From the NCBI RefSeq assembly GCF_021272205.1, contig NZ_JAJSDX010000010.1, forward strand, positions 1 through 64,000: a stretch of 64,000 nt of DNA, in the 5' to 3' direction. Below the pieces are notes generated by a model. The model did no database searches and was not told the DNA's origin. It saw nothing but the letters and a program-made list of their open reading frames with translations. Position numbers and translations under genes: made by a program. This document shows, piece after piece, positions 40,650 to 49,196 of the stretch (position 1 is its first letter; every line of letters starts with the position of its first letter). Origin of the DNA: Pantoea sp. Mb-10. Its GTDB lineage: Bacteria; Pseudomonadota; Gammaproteobacteria; Enterobacterales; Enterobacteriaceae.

Positions 40650-41687
40650 TCAGTATTTATTTATTAAGCATTCAAATTTTCTAGTACATAATTCCCATTT
40701 TCCCCACATTTCATCTTGATCAATCAAATCAATTTCGTTTTTCTCGATCACCGCGAGAGAGTGCCGAGAGAGTTTAGAGCTTTTTTTCATTTTATTCTTG
40801 ATGACGATTACATTGTTAGTCTTTATTTTATATGGAAGATATTTTTTGTTAATTAGGTTTTCTTGCATCTGATTACTATAAATCATTAACCGTAAGAATG
40901 GGTTGTCCATAGAGGCTATTTCTTTTAGTGAAAGTGGTTTTCCTTTTTTACCTTGTAATATTGTCTTTGGCTTAAAGCGAGCTTCAACTCTTAACAAGTA
41001 TTTGTGATTTTTACTTTTAACTCCCAATAATCCATTTTCAGTTTGCAAAGAGGAAAACTCCTTCCTTCTTATGTATATTTTTTCATAGCATAGTATATTT
41101 ATTTTTGACCTTACGCTTCCCAATCTCAGACCGGGCAATCCATTTCTATGATGAAAATATTCAGATACTCCTGCATTTTTTAGCGACCACAAATAATCAT
41201 TCAATTTACAGTCATAAATATCCAATGCCACATCTATCTGTGTAATCCAAGATCTGCTTATTATTTTAAGAATCTCTTTTCCAAATTTTGATTCCATCCA
41301 TTTTATAAGTTCTTTAAATTCACTATCGTTAACATGTTGTGGCCTAAAATCAAATCTTATACTTCCTGTGTTTTTATTTACAGGGGAGTAGGCGATATGC
41401 AATAGCATACTTGGGATCTTTTCTCTGCTTATAATGCTGATTGCTTTCTTATACGGATAGCCTTCCTTTGGTTTAGTATGAGTTATGGCGTATTTATTGT
41501 TTTGGGATTTATTGCAGCTTCTGAGTGCTGAGTGTATTTTAATTTTCTCCTTCTTATTAGTAAAACTACTAACAAGAGTAGCTTTGTCTATTCTTATCTT
41601 TAATTTATGTTTGTGATAACTCTTTCCTACATTAATAGAAGGTCTTGTTTCGATGTTCTTGATGTTTAAAAGCATATAGGCTTCCAT
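40650..41687 (-). CDS. Replication-initiator-like protein
   Basis: A very basic 345-aa protein. The central SWITQIDVALDIYDCK segment followed by an aromatic LRLGSVRSKINILCYEK stretch resembles the catalytic region of Rep_trans/inovirus RstA-type initiators (R-I/V-D-x-A-x-D then a YxK-like motif); here an ILCYEK motif could hold the nicking Tyr. Its position next to alpA and to iteron-like repeats supports a role in replicating the excised island. Alternative: another nucleic-acid-binding island protein. Start at 41687 or 41675 (both ATG). Confidence 0.5.
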   Translation of the reverse strand: MEAYMLLNIKNIETRPSINVGKSYHKHKLKIRIDKATLVSSFTNKKEKIKIHSALRSCNKSQNNKYAITHTKPKEGYPYKKAISIISREKIPSMLLHIAYSPVNKNTGSIRFDFRPQHVNDSEFKELIKWMESKFGKEILKIISRSWITQIDVALDIYDCKLNDYLWSLKNAGVSEYFHHRNGLPGLRLGSVRSKINILCYEKIYIRRKEFSSLQTENGLLGVKSKNHKYLLRVEARFKPKTILQGKKGKPLSLKEIASMDNPFLRLMIYSNQMQENLINKKYLPYKIKTNNVIVIKNKMKKSSKLSRHSLAVIEKNEIDLIDQDEMWGKWELCTRKFECLINKY

Positions 41688-41818
41688 ACAGGATATTTCC
41701 TTTGTAAATGGGTTATAGCTATGAATGTATCTAAATACATAGGTTCTAGATAGGTGGTATATAGCGTGCTATTAGAGGGGAAATCAGATAAAGCTATTTG
41801 TACCCTGTAATGATTAGA

Positions 41819-42013
41819 TTACATTGAATCCACTATCTGACGGCTTGTTATCCACTCCAAAACCTCCTCTTCTCGCCATGCAACTGCGCGTGCTCCGGTT
41901 AGGCTGACTTGCCGAGGAAACGCACCTGCTTCGATTTGTCGGTAGAGCGTTGCACGTGAAATTGCGCATAGTTCCAGAACGGTTTTCACTTTGATTAAGC
42001 GTTGATTCGACAT
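41819..42013 (-). CDS. alpA: AlpA-family DNA-binding regulator
   Basis: A 64-aa protein with the AlpA/MerR-like winged helix pattern: LIKVKTVLELCAISRATLYR, then AGAFPRQV and a C-terminal AVAWREEEVLEWI. AlpA proteins activate integrase or excision genes in CP4-57 and P4-type satellites. The ATG at 42013 gives the family-length protein; the open frame upstream to 42052 is not conserved. The frame is shadowed by other ORFs on the same strand. Confidence 0.88.
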   Translation of the reverse strand: MSNQRLIKVKTVLELCAISRATLYRQIEAGAFPRQVSLTGARAVAWREEEVLEWITSRQIVDSM

Positions 42014-42142
42014 CGTTTGAATCCACATTAAAACGCATCGGATTGATACCATCTCGATTTACAGTTTTGTAGATCAACCAAACGATATTGCGTAACATGC
42101 TGAAATAAATGAGTTTTTATGGTTTTAATTTCCGAGGAAGAA

Positions 42143-42249
42143 GTTTCAAACTCTGAAAAAGTTTCGGAATTTTTTGGGTTTCAAAACGGAAATTCTGCGG
42201 CGGGATGTTTCAAACGCCGAAAAGTTTCGGAATTTCTGGGTTTCAAAAC
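42143..42249. repeat. Two 43-45-bp iteron-like direct repeats, 64-bp period
   Basis: Copy 1 (42143-42187) and copy 2 (42207-42249) share GTTTCAAAC, GAAAA, GTTTCGGAATTT and GGGTTTCAAAAC in the same order. Each copy is itself built from GTTTCAAA-type words. They sit in the 512-nt gene-free gap between alpA and the HTH gene, beside the rep-like gene: a candidate replication origin of the element. Confidence 0.6.
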
Positions 42250-42332
42250 ACAAGTTTAGTGGCGGAAAATGTCGTGTTTTCCATGTGAAAGTTTTGTGTG
42301 AACTGATCGAAGAAGACGAGTTTGGCTGATCA

Positions 42333-42360
42333 TGAGAACAGCTTTCTTATGCTGTTCTCA
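42333..42360. repeat. 10-bp perfect hairpin in the alpA-HTH gap
   Basis: TGAGAACAGC (42333-42342) and GCTGTTCTCA (42351-42360) are separated by 8 bases. No T run on either strand, so an operator or origin hairpin is more likely than a terminator. Confidence 0.5.
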
Positions 42361-42525
42361 GAGAAAGACTTGAGAATATGAATGGCAACTTTACAGTATT
42401 GGGCTGACGCGTAAATTGTGATTTTAATGAACCAACTCAGAATTATATTTATTTTATCGAAACAAAATATATAGTTTCATAGAAAACATATTGCTGTCTA
42501 AAAAGTCCCTTGAAAGATAAATTAA

Positions 42526-42900
42526 TCATGTGTATTCATCCAAAAACAAGATCAAAACTCGGCGTTGTTCATGTGTTAAACGAGGCCAAACTTGTTCAAA
42601 CCTATTCTTTAGATCTACATCTTTTACTGGAACAAATTCTGGTTGTTCGTTATTTCCAGAGGAGCTTTCATCAAAGCAACCAATGAAAAACCAACCAATT
42701 GGCGTATTCATTTTTATAGAGATATTTACCAGATGTGCGACATTAATTTTATTAGTCCCTCTTTCATAACGTGAAAGTTGTTGCTGGGAAATATCCGCAT
42801 ACTCGGCTAATTGCTGCGCAGTCATGCCAAGTTCTTTTCTGCGCATCTGGATACGTTGACCAACCAGCTTATCAGTAACTTCGGATGCAAGCTTCGCCAT
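42526..42900 (-). CDS. XRE/Cro-CI-type repressor, 124 aa
   Basis: Residues about 12-68 form a classic HTH_3 domain (LVGQRIQMRRKELGMTAQQL, QQQLSRYERGTNKI). The C-terminal part ends with RRVLILFLDEYT. It resembles small phage/fimbrial-type regulators (MrfJ/PapX-like XRE proteins). It probably acts as the island's repressor, controlling alpA/rep or its own promoter; the hairpin at 42333-42360 is a possible operator. Operator assignment is inference. Confidence 0.85.
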   Translation of the reverse strand: MAKLASEVTDKLVGQRIQMRRKELGMTAQQLAEYADISQQQLSRYERGTNKINVAHLVNISIKMNTPIGWFFIGCFDESSSGNNEQPEFVPVKDVDLKNRFEQVWPRLTHEQRRVLILFLDEYT

Positions 42901-43148
42901 TCTCCCGCCTCATTTTCACTATTAATGTCTATAAATGACATTTTGCTGGCGTTTTACTCTTGCATGAACATCTGTAATGGACTATAAAGTTACTTTTACT
43001 CATTTATGGATTACCTGACGCTGATTAACTCACCACTCCGGTCTGAGCATCCTCAAAAAGAGGATTTAACTCAAATTTGATGTCTCTTAATTGGAATTTC
43101 TGAGCAGTAAATTTAAAAAATGACATATGATTATTGTAAGAGGAAAAT

Positions 43149-43694
43149 ATGAAAGGTTTATCTATCGTAAAAATATTTGTTATACCTCTGATGGTTTATG
43201 GCAACGTTGCTTATTCGTCTCCTGATCGTACTGGTTTACCAAACATTGTTGAGGCGTCGTCTTCTCAGGATGAAGGAAGGACTATTGAAGGAGCCTTATA
43301 TTATTTATCCTTAAAGCATGAAAGTGAAATTTCTGGCTTGGGATTTTCTGCCAGTCAACTTAATTCAATCGTTTATACACGTCCAAGTTGGGTTCATAAC
43401 TTCGGCAGATTTTCTACTGTGAAGTAATTTATCGCTGTGCTTTATGATCTCCCAAATCTACAATCGTTAAAGGTTATTAAAGACGGTAAATATGTCGGCT
43501 TTTTGGTGAAGTTAGCTGGCCGTCCGTCAGCAGGTTTTGCACTTTATAAAGAGGGAGATGAATATTTTTTGAAAGGGCTTGTTGATAATGACGGCATCAC
43601 TGCCGCGTCTGATCCTAAGGATGAGGCAATAATTTTCAATGCATTTTATTCAGTAGCTGTAGGTGTTTTTATGGCTAATGGTGTTAAAGGTTAA
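43149..43694 (+). pseudogene. Exported-protein gene split by an in-frame TAA
   Basis: 43149-43427 encodes 92 aa with a signal-peptide-like start (MKGLSIVKIFVIPLMVYGNV). The same frame continues after one TAA (43425-43427) for another 89 codons to 43694 without a stop, encoding ...LYDLPNLQSLKVIKDGKYVG... The downstream part has only a GTG at 43437 without a ribosome site. The simplest reading is one ~181-aa secreted protein interrupted by a nonsense codon. Family not recognised. A GAGGAAA site precedes the ATG at 43149. Confidence 0.6.
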
Positions 43695-43716
43695 TAACTA
43701 TTGCTAAAAGTGAGCC

Positions 43717-44073
43717 ATGAAAAAACTTATTATACTATCTTTGCTGACAATCGGTACGGCTGTTCATGCTGACGATTATAAAAAACGTAATGGTATCCTT
43801 TCTATATCTCCGGAGTCAGATCTTGCGAAATTTAGCATCAATGCTTCTCATGGAGACGGATATGGTGTCTGTGAGATTGAAGGTAAAGCTATATCAATTG
43901 GTGCAGAGAAAGGGCTACGCAATCGATGGGTATATAATGATCAATCCAGTACATGCGCAAGAGTTATTAGTGAACAAAAAAATGGCACAATGAAGGTTAT
44001 TACTGACAAGTGTGAAAATTACTGTGGAGTAACAGCGATAGGCTCATTTGATGGGGATTATCGGAAACAATAA
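43717..44073 (+). CDS. Small exported cysteine-containing protein
   Basis: 118 aa with a clear signal peptide (MKKLIILSLLTIGTAVHA, cleavage after VHA). The mature part has four Cys residues (in GVCEIEG, STCARV and DKCENYCGV), consistent with two periplasmic disulfides. The size and pattern resemble periplasmic inhibitor or immunity-type proteins, but I do not recognise the family. It begins 23 nt after the interrupted locus, so they may form one unit. Confidence 0.7.
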   Translation: MKKLIILSLLTIGTAVHADDYKKRNGILSISPESDLAKFSINASHGDGYGVCEIEGKAISIGAEKGLRNRWVYNDQSSTCARVISEQKNGTMKVITDKCENYCGVTAIGSFDGDYRKQ

Positions 44074-44142
44074 ATAGTTTAGGTTTAATTCTCTGGCCTG
44101 ATATTTCTTAGGCCAGAGAATTTTTTATATATAGGTAAGATA

Positions 44143-45405
44143 TTATGCGATTGCTTGTCTTATTGGTTTTACGTTGTAGTCTTCCCCCTTTTCGAGGATG
44201 GAAAGTAACTCTGCCCATAGTGTAAGGGCTTTCTTTCGTTCTTCGAAATATTGGTATCTGTTGTATATACCTTCAACGCCTTTTATTTTGTGGTTTAAGC
44301 AACGCTCTGCTATCACCGGGTCTACGCCCAGCGCAGCTAAATGAGAGCGGGCCGTTCGTCTAAAGTCATGAATCGTGAAATTTGGCACGTCCGGCATGTT
44401 TGATCTTATTTTAGCTAACGCTACAGGTAGGGTACTTTCCTGAATATGAGGAATCATACGGTGTTGCATTTTTCTTGCCGGAAGAACCCATTCACTGTTG
44501 CCGGACATGATGTGCAATTCTTTAAGCCAGCCAACAACGGATACAGCCAGTGGGATATCAATGCCATCGCCGTTTTTAACGCGTTCAGCAGGCAAATGCC
44601 AGATGCCTTCGTCCAGATCAAATTCTGACCATTTAGCACCACATAATTCCATCTTTCGGCAGCAGAGGGCTAGAATGAGCTTCACAGTTAGTTCATTCTG
44701 ACGGGAAAATCCTTTGGTTAAAGGCATTACCTTAAAGAGCTGTACCAGTTCATCCCGACTTAACCAGCGCTCGCGGCTTTGTTCTTGCCCTCCTGCATCA
44801 GAGATGTCAAATGCACTTGCTGGATTAGCAGCCAGCATGTGCCGCTTAATTCCGTAATCAAAGATCCGTCGAGTCCACCTGAGAACGTCATTGGCAACGG
44901 TAGGCGCTCCTCGTAGAAGGATCTTTTGCAACATATCATCAATATGATAAGGGCGAACGTCCTCTATTCGCAGGTTGCCTATGTTTGGATTTATATCTTT
45001 TTCGATGCGGCGGCGCAGTATGTCGGGGTTCTTCCAGCGTTTAAGTATCTGGCGTTCAAAATATTCGCTAGCTAATTGGGAAACCCGAAGTGCGTGTTTT
45101 TCAGACTCTATTTTTTTGAGGGCGTCAGCTTTACGTTCTTGCTTCTCTCCGGCTACGTCATAACCCAATGCCACACGTGCAGAGAGTTCCTTAGCTGTCT
45201 CCCGCGCTCTTGCTAGTGATAGTTCAGCATAGGAACCGATGCCCATTACTCGCTGTTTTCCAGAGAAACGGTAACGAAAACGCCAGAATGGAGCAGCATA
45301 CTTCTTTGGAAAACAGATATATAGGCCGTTTCCAGCCGACCTTGCTTCGAAGCGTTCGTCAGCCCTGATCCATGCCTTGATTTGTATGTCTGTCATTTTT
45401 GTCAT
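44143..45405 (-). CDS. Tyrosine recombinase/integrase (DUF4102, P4 type)
   Basis: 420 aa. N-terminal arm-binding DUF4102 domain (FWRFRYRFSGKQRVMGIGSY), a core-binding SAM-like domain, and a catalytic domain with R250, H346-x-x-R349, H372 and nucleophile Y381 in GIYNRY. P4-type integrases insert satellites and islands at gene 3' ends. This gene starts 192 nt downstream of the yicC stop and reads in the same direction, the geometry expected if yicC is the target. Catalytic residues look intact, so mobility may persist; no separate excisionase besides AlpA is seen. Confidence 0.95.
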   Translation of the reverse strand: MTKMTDIQIKAWIRADERFEARSAGNGLYICFPKKYAAPFWRFRYRFSGKQRVMGIGSYAELSLARARETAKELSARVALGYDVAGEKQERKADALKKIESEKHALRVSQLASEYFERQILKRWKNPDILRRRIEKDINPNIGNLRIEDVRPYHIDDMLQKILLRGAPTVANDVLRWTRRIFDYGIKRHMLAANPASAFDISDAGGQEQSRERWLSRDELVQLFKVMPLTKGFSRQNELTVKLILALCCRKMELCGAKWSEFDLDEGIWHLPAERVKNGDGIDIPLAVSVVGWLKELHIMSGNSEWVLPARKMQHRMIPHIQESTLPVALAKIRSNMPDVPNFTIHDFRRTARSHLAALGVDPVIAERCLNHKIKGVEGIYNRYQYFEERKKALTLWAELLSILEKGEDYNVKPIRQAIA

Positions 45406-45429
45406 GTATGACTCTGCTTATGTGCTGTG

Positions 45430-45480
45430 TGTACATAATTATGATGCCATAAAAGTTATTATGTACATAGATAAGTACAC
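45430..45480. repeat. Inverted repeat and GTACAC motif upstream of integrase
   Basis: TGTACATAAT (45430-45439) and ATTATGTACA (45458-45467) form a perfect 10-bp dyad just upstream of the integrase start; GTACAC follows at 45475-45480. Likely an operator or arm-type sites for the integrase or AlpA. Confidence 0.5.
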
Positions 45481-45521
45481 GCTAAACATGCGCTGTAGTG
45501 ATACACGATGAGACAATGTGA

Positions 45522-45550
45522 TAAAAAATAGCCCGGTAATTCGGGCTATT
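45522..45550 (-). terminator. Terminator between yicC and the integrase
   Basis: Minus strand AATAGCCCG / CGGGCTATT with a 6-base loop, followed by a T run. It insulates the integrase from yicC transcription. If the attachment-site model is right, this terminator belongs to the island and the original yicC terminator is the one at 35558-35579. Confidence 0.85.
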
Positions 45551-45597
45551 AGAGGTGGGTTTAGCTTGGGTGAGACAAAGTGAGATCGCCTGAGATA

Positions 45598-46461
45598 TTA
45601 CTCAATGTTCTGAATCTGCTCGCGCATCTGCTCAATCAGCACCTTCAGCTCTATCGCGGAGGTGGTGATTTCAGCGTTAATTGACTTCGAGGCCAGGGTG
45701 TTCGACTCGCGGTTGAACTCCTGCATCATAAAGTCCAGCCGGCGGCCTACCGCCTCTTTTTTCTTGAGGATGTTGTAGGTTTCTTTCACGTGCGCGTCGA
45801 GGCGATCCAATTCTTCCGCCACGTCGATGCGCTGCGCCATCATCACCAGCTCTTGCTCAAGGCGATTATTTTCCAGCTGCACCTCGGCGTCTTCCAGCTT
45901 CGCCACCAGGCGCTCGCGCTGCCATTTCACCACTTCAGGCATCTGCGCGCGCACTTTGCTGACTTCCTGTGTGACGCCCTCAAGGCGCTGCTCAATCAAC
46001 CCCTTCAGCGCTTGTCCTTCGGTCTCGCGCGCTTCAATGAAGTCATCCAGCGCGCCATCCAGCGCGCTCAGCAGTTCGGCGTTAATGGCATCCAGATCTT
46101 GCTCCTGTGCGGACATGACGCCCGGCCAGCGCAGAATATCCATCGGATTGATTGCGCCTTCGTCAGCCTGCATTTTCACCCAGTTGGCCGACTGCACCAG
46201 CTGTTTCGCCAGCGCTTCGTTAAGCTGGAGCTCGCCCTGTGCGCTCGGGTCTGCCTCAAAACGCAGATAGCACTCAATCTTGCCGCGCGTCAGGCGATTG
46301 CGAATGCGCTCGCGGATCACCGGCTCCAGACCGCGAAATTGCTCCGGCAGACGGATATAGGTTTCCAGATAGCGCTGGTTTACCGAACGGAGTTCCCAGG
46401 CGGCGCTGCCCCAGTTGCCTTTGGCTTCGCGTCGGGCGTAAGCGGTCATGCTGCGGATCAT
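45598..46461 (-). CDS. yicC: YicC family endoribonuclease
   Basis: 287 aa, the E. coli length. E. coli YicC has been described as an endoribonuclease that affects RyhB turnover; earlier it was only known as a stationary-phase/high-temperature factor. Conserved features: the N-terminal SMTAYARRE and SVNQRYLETYIRLP, and the C-terminal RLDFMMQEFNRESNTLASKS. The ATG at 46461 is the family start; the longer frame covers the promoter region shared with the divergent lipoprotein gene. Its 3' end is the inferred island target and is still intact (…QNIE). Confidence 0.95.
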   Translation of the reverse strand: MIRSMTAYARREAKGNWGSAAWELRSVNQRYLETYIRLPEQFRGLEPVIRERIRNRLTRGKIECYLRFEADPSAQGELQLNEALAKQLVQSANWVKMQADEGAINPMDILRWPGVMSAQEQDLDAINAELLSALDGALDDFIEARETEGQALKGLIEQRLEGVTQEVSKVRAQMPEVVKWQRERLVAKLEDAEVQLENNRLEQELVMMAQRIDVAEELDRLDAHVKETYNILKKKEAVGRRLDFMMQEFNRESNTLASKSINAEITTSAIELKVLIEQMREQIQNIE

Positions 46462-46618
46462 AAGCGTGTACTCATTTTCAGGAATGTTCTGCGCATTATA
46501 GTGATGCAGGCTTAACCATGATAGGCATAAGCACGCGGCCGCCTTCCGCGAAAAGCGTGACGCGCGCGTTATGTTCGCCCTATGATGGCGCATCACCCCT
46601 GTTAACGATGAGGCTATC

Positions 46619-47062
46619 ATGTTGAATAAACTCGCGATGTCGCTGGCTCTCGCCCTGTTTCTTACCGGCTGTCAGGTCCCTGTGACTCCGCATCAGCACG
46701 CCGTCACCCCAACGACGCCGGTCGCGGTATGTCATTCGGGCGATATGATGATGCAAACCACGCTGTGGTTTGGTCTGAGTAAACCGGATGGCGGAACGGT
46801 CAGCGCGCAAGCGTGGCAGCAGTTTATTGATAACGACGTGACGCCGCGCTTCAAAGACGGGCTGTCTGTCTATGATGCAAAAGGGCAGTGGCTGGGGGAA
46901 AATGGCCGACTGGCGCGCGAGAACAGCAAGGCGCTGATGCTGATTCATCGTCCGGATAGCGCGACCTCAGCGAGCATTGACGCACTGCGCGAGATCTATA
47001 AAAAACGCTTTAACCAAGAATCGGTGATGCGCGTAGACGCCCTGGTCTGCGCCGCGTTTTAA
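46619..47062 (+). CDS. DUF3574 lipoprotein
   Basis: 147 aa with a lipoprotein signal peptide and lipobox LTGC (Cys near residue 18). The mature part has the DUF3574 pattern (TTLWFGLSKPDGG, WQQFIDNDVTPRF, GLSVYDAKGQW). No function is established for this family. It diverges from yicC and converges with the nucleoside transporter gene. Confidence 0.85.
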   Translation: MLNKLAMSLALALFLTGCQVPVTPHQHAVTPTTPVAVCHSGDMMMQTTLWFGLSKPDGGTVSAQAWQQFIDNDVTPRFKDGLSVYDAKGQWLGENGRLARENSKALMLIHRPDSATSASIDALREIYKKRFNQESVMRVDALVCAAF

Positions 47063-47098
47063 GAAACAGCGGGGCGCGCGGTAAAGGCGCCCCAGCGG

Positions 47099-48283
47099 TT
47101 AAATAAATAAGCCGGCAAACGCCGCAGACAGCAGGCTTACTAACGTTGAGCCATACACCAGCTTCCAGCCGAAGCGCGACACCACGTTACCCTGCCGCTC
47201 ATTCAGGCCTTTAATGGCACCTGCGACAATGCCGATCGAGGCAAAGTTAGCAAACGACACCAGGAACACCGACAGAATACCTAAGCCCCGTGGCGACATG
47301 CCGGCGGCAACTTTTTTCAGCTCGATCATGGCGACAAACTCATTGGCCACCAGCTTGGTCGCCATAATGCTGGCTGCCTGCAGCGCATCTGCTGAAGGAA
47401 TACCAATCAGCCAGGCAAAAGGATAGAACAGATACCCCAGCAGCTGCTGGAAGCTGTAGCCAAACACGGCGGCAAACACCGCGTTAATCGCGGCGATCAG
47501 GGCAATGAAGCCAATCAGCATTGCCAGAATAATCATGGCAACCTTGAAGCCTGCAAGAATGTATTCGCCCAGCATCTCAAAGAAGCTTTGTTCTTCATGC
47601 AGTTTGTCCAGCGCGATATGCTCTTCCGTCTCGGGCTGCGTTGGGTTGATGATGGACAGAATAATAAACGTGCTGAACATATTGAGCAGCAGCGCGGCGA
47701 CCACATAGCGCGCATCGATCATCGACATGTAGGCACCCACAATCGACAGCGAAACGGTAGACATGGCGGTGGCGGCCATGGTGTACATGCGCGGTGCGGA
47801 GATATCGCCGAGGATGCCTTTGTAGGCAATAAAGTTCTCCGACTGCCCGAGAATCAGCGTGCTGACGGCATTGAACGACTCCAGTTTGCCCATGCCGTTG
47901 ACCTTCGACAGCAGCGTGCCCACCAGGCGGATCAGGAGCGGCAAAATACGCCAATGCTGTAAAATGCCAATCAGCGCGGAAATAAACACAATCGGACACA
48001 AAACGCCGAGGAAAATGAACGCCAGGCCCTGCTTCGCCATATTGCCGAATACAAAATCGGTGCCCTGTGCAGCAAAGGTCAGCAGCGTTTCAAAAAAACC
48101 GCCGACGGCCGTGACGACCGACTGTCCCTCTGCGGAATGCAGGAAAAACCAGCCTAGCGCGGCTTCCACCACCAGCAGCTGTACGATAAAACGCGGACGG
48201 ATCCGCTTGCGGTCATGGCTGACCACCAACGCAAGGGCAAAAATCACCGCCAGCGCCAGAAGAAAATGAAGTATCGCTGTCAT
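47099..48283 (-). CDS. Concentrative nucleoside transporter (NupC/NupX family)
   Basis: 394 aa with about ten membrane segments and the CNT signatures [20 protein letters not shown] and the C-terminal NEFVAMIEL and FANFASIGI motifs. It should import nucleosides with protons or sodium. It is nearer to E. coli YeiJ (NupX)/YeiM than to NupC by these motifs, but the exact substrate cannot be set. Diverges from rph. Confidence 0.9.
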   Translation of the reverse strand: MTAILHFLLALAVIFALALVVSHDRKRIRPRFIVQLLVVEAALGWFFLHSAEGQSVVTAVGGFFETLLTFAAQGTDFVFGNMAKQGLAFIFLGVLCPIVFISALIGILQHWRILPLLIRLVGTLLSKVNGMGKLESFNAVSTLILGQSENFIAYKGILGDISAPRMYTMAATAMSTVSLSIVGAYMSMIDARYVVAALLLNMFSTFIILSIINPTQPETEEHIALDKLHEEQSFFEMLGEYILAGFKVAMIILAMLIGFIALIAAINAVFAAVFGYSFQQLLGYLFYPFAWLIGIPSADALQAASIMATKLVANEFVAMIELKKVAAGMSPRGLGILSVFLVSFANFASIGIVAGAIKGLNERQGNVVSRFGWKLVYGSTLVSLLSAAFAGLFI

Positions 48284-48430
48284 CTTTTATCTTTATCTCG
48301 GAGGGAAAGGGCGCATTTAGCCACAGCTGCGGCGGAATTTCATCCAGGAAAAGGGGTGCAAGCGGGCGGGACAGCTGCGCCTGAAGTCCGTATAATGCGC
48401 AGCCAAACCTATGCAAGCCGGAGAGAAACC

Positions 48431-49147
48431 ATGCGTCCAGCAGGCCGTAGCACTTCTGAAGTGCGTCCCGTCACCCTGACTCGTCACTACACCAAACACG
48501 CCGAAGGCTCGGTGCTTGTTGAGTTCGGTGAAACTAAAGTGCTCTGCACCGCGACCATTGAAGAGGGCGTTCCCCGTTTCCTGAAAGGCAAAGGCCAGGG
48601 TTGGATCACCGCCGAGTATGGCATGCTGCCGCGCTCGACCCACAGCCGCATGGCGCGTGAAGCGGCCAAAGGCAAACAGGGTGGGCGCACCCTGGAAATT
48701 CAGCGCCTGATTGCCCGTTCGCTGCGCGCGGCGGTGGATTTAGCGGCGTTGGGTGAATACACCATTACGCTGGACTGCGACGTCATTCAGGCCGATGGCG
48801 GCACGCGCACGGCGTCCATTACCGGTGCCTGTGTGGCGTTGGCCGATGCGCTGAATGCGTTGGTTGCCGCAGGCAAGCTGAAAGCCAGCCCGCTGAAAGG
48901 CATGGTGGCGGCCATTTCGGTGGGCATCGTTGCCGGAGAAGCGGTATGTGACCTGGAGTACGTGGAAGACGCCGCCGCAGAGACCGACATGAATGTCGTG
49001 ATGACAGAAGATGGTCGCATGATCGAAGTGCAGGGCACCGCAGAAGGCGAACCCTTCAGCCACGACGAGCTATTGCAGCTGCTGGCGCTGGCGCGCGACG
49101 GTATTGCGCAGCTGATTCAGGCGCAAAAAGCAGCGTTAACATCTTGA
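48431..49147 (+). CDS. rph: Ribonuclease PH
   Basis: A phosphorolytic 3'-5' exoribonuclease that trims tRNA 3' ends. 238 aa with the family motifs [31 protein letters not shown], and the phosphate-binding TRTASITG region. The gene is intact to the normal C-terminus, unlike E. coli K-12 where a frameshift removes it. The ATG at 48431 is preceded by GGAGAGAA. It is co-transcribed with pyrE through an attenuator. Confidence 0.96.
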   Translation: MRPAGRSTSEVRPVTLTRHYTKHAEGSVLVEFGETKVLCTATIEEGVPRFLKGKGQGWITAEYGMLPRSTHSRMAREAAKGKQGGRTLEIQRLIARSLRAAVDLAALGEYTITLDCDVIQADGGTRTASITGACVALADALNALVAAGKLKASPLKGMVAAISVGIVAGEAVCDLEYVEDAAAETDMNVVMTEDGRMIEVQGTAEGEPFSHDELLQLLALARDGIAQLIQAQKAALTS

Positions 49148-49153
49148 GGTAAC

Positions 49154-49180
49154 AGGCGACCATGGAGTCGCCTTTTTTTT
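49154..49180 (+). terminator. pyrE attenuator
   Basis: The stem AGGCGAC / GTCGCCT with loop CATGGA is followed by a run of Ts, starting 6 nt after the rph stop. In enterics pyrE is controlled by UTP-sensitive attenuation: ribosomes following closely to the rph end keep this hairpin from forming when UTP is low. The spacing here fits. Confidence 0.88.
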
Positions 49181-49196
49181 ACGAGAGGAATGAGAA

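Larger units (their letters stand above)
35592..45597. mobile_element. ~10-kb integrated island (P4/PICI-like satellite) at yicC
   Basis: A+T-rich DNA bounded by a tyrosine integrase gene at the yicC side and a candidate yicC 3'-end copy at the other side. Contents in order: a four-gene forward operon (helicase and ImmA/IrrE peptidase), a replication-initiator-like gene, alpA, iteron-like repeats, an HTH regulator, two exported-protein loci, integrase. There are no capsid, tail or packaging genes. The geometry (integrase 190 nt downstream of, and in the same direction as, the interrupted target gene) is that of CP4-57 at ssrA. Confidence 0.75.

Noticed and set aside
42143..42249. CRISPR array
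   Set aside because: Only two imperfect copies, with internal sub-repeats and a ~20-nt spacer; no cas genes. An iteron-like origin is more likely.
35192..45600. tRNA or tmRNA gene as island attachment site
   Set aside because: I could find no cloverleaf-type sequence or CCA-end segment at either edge; the yicC 3' end fits better.
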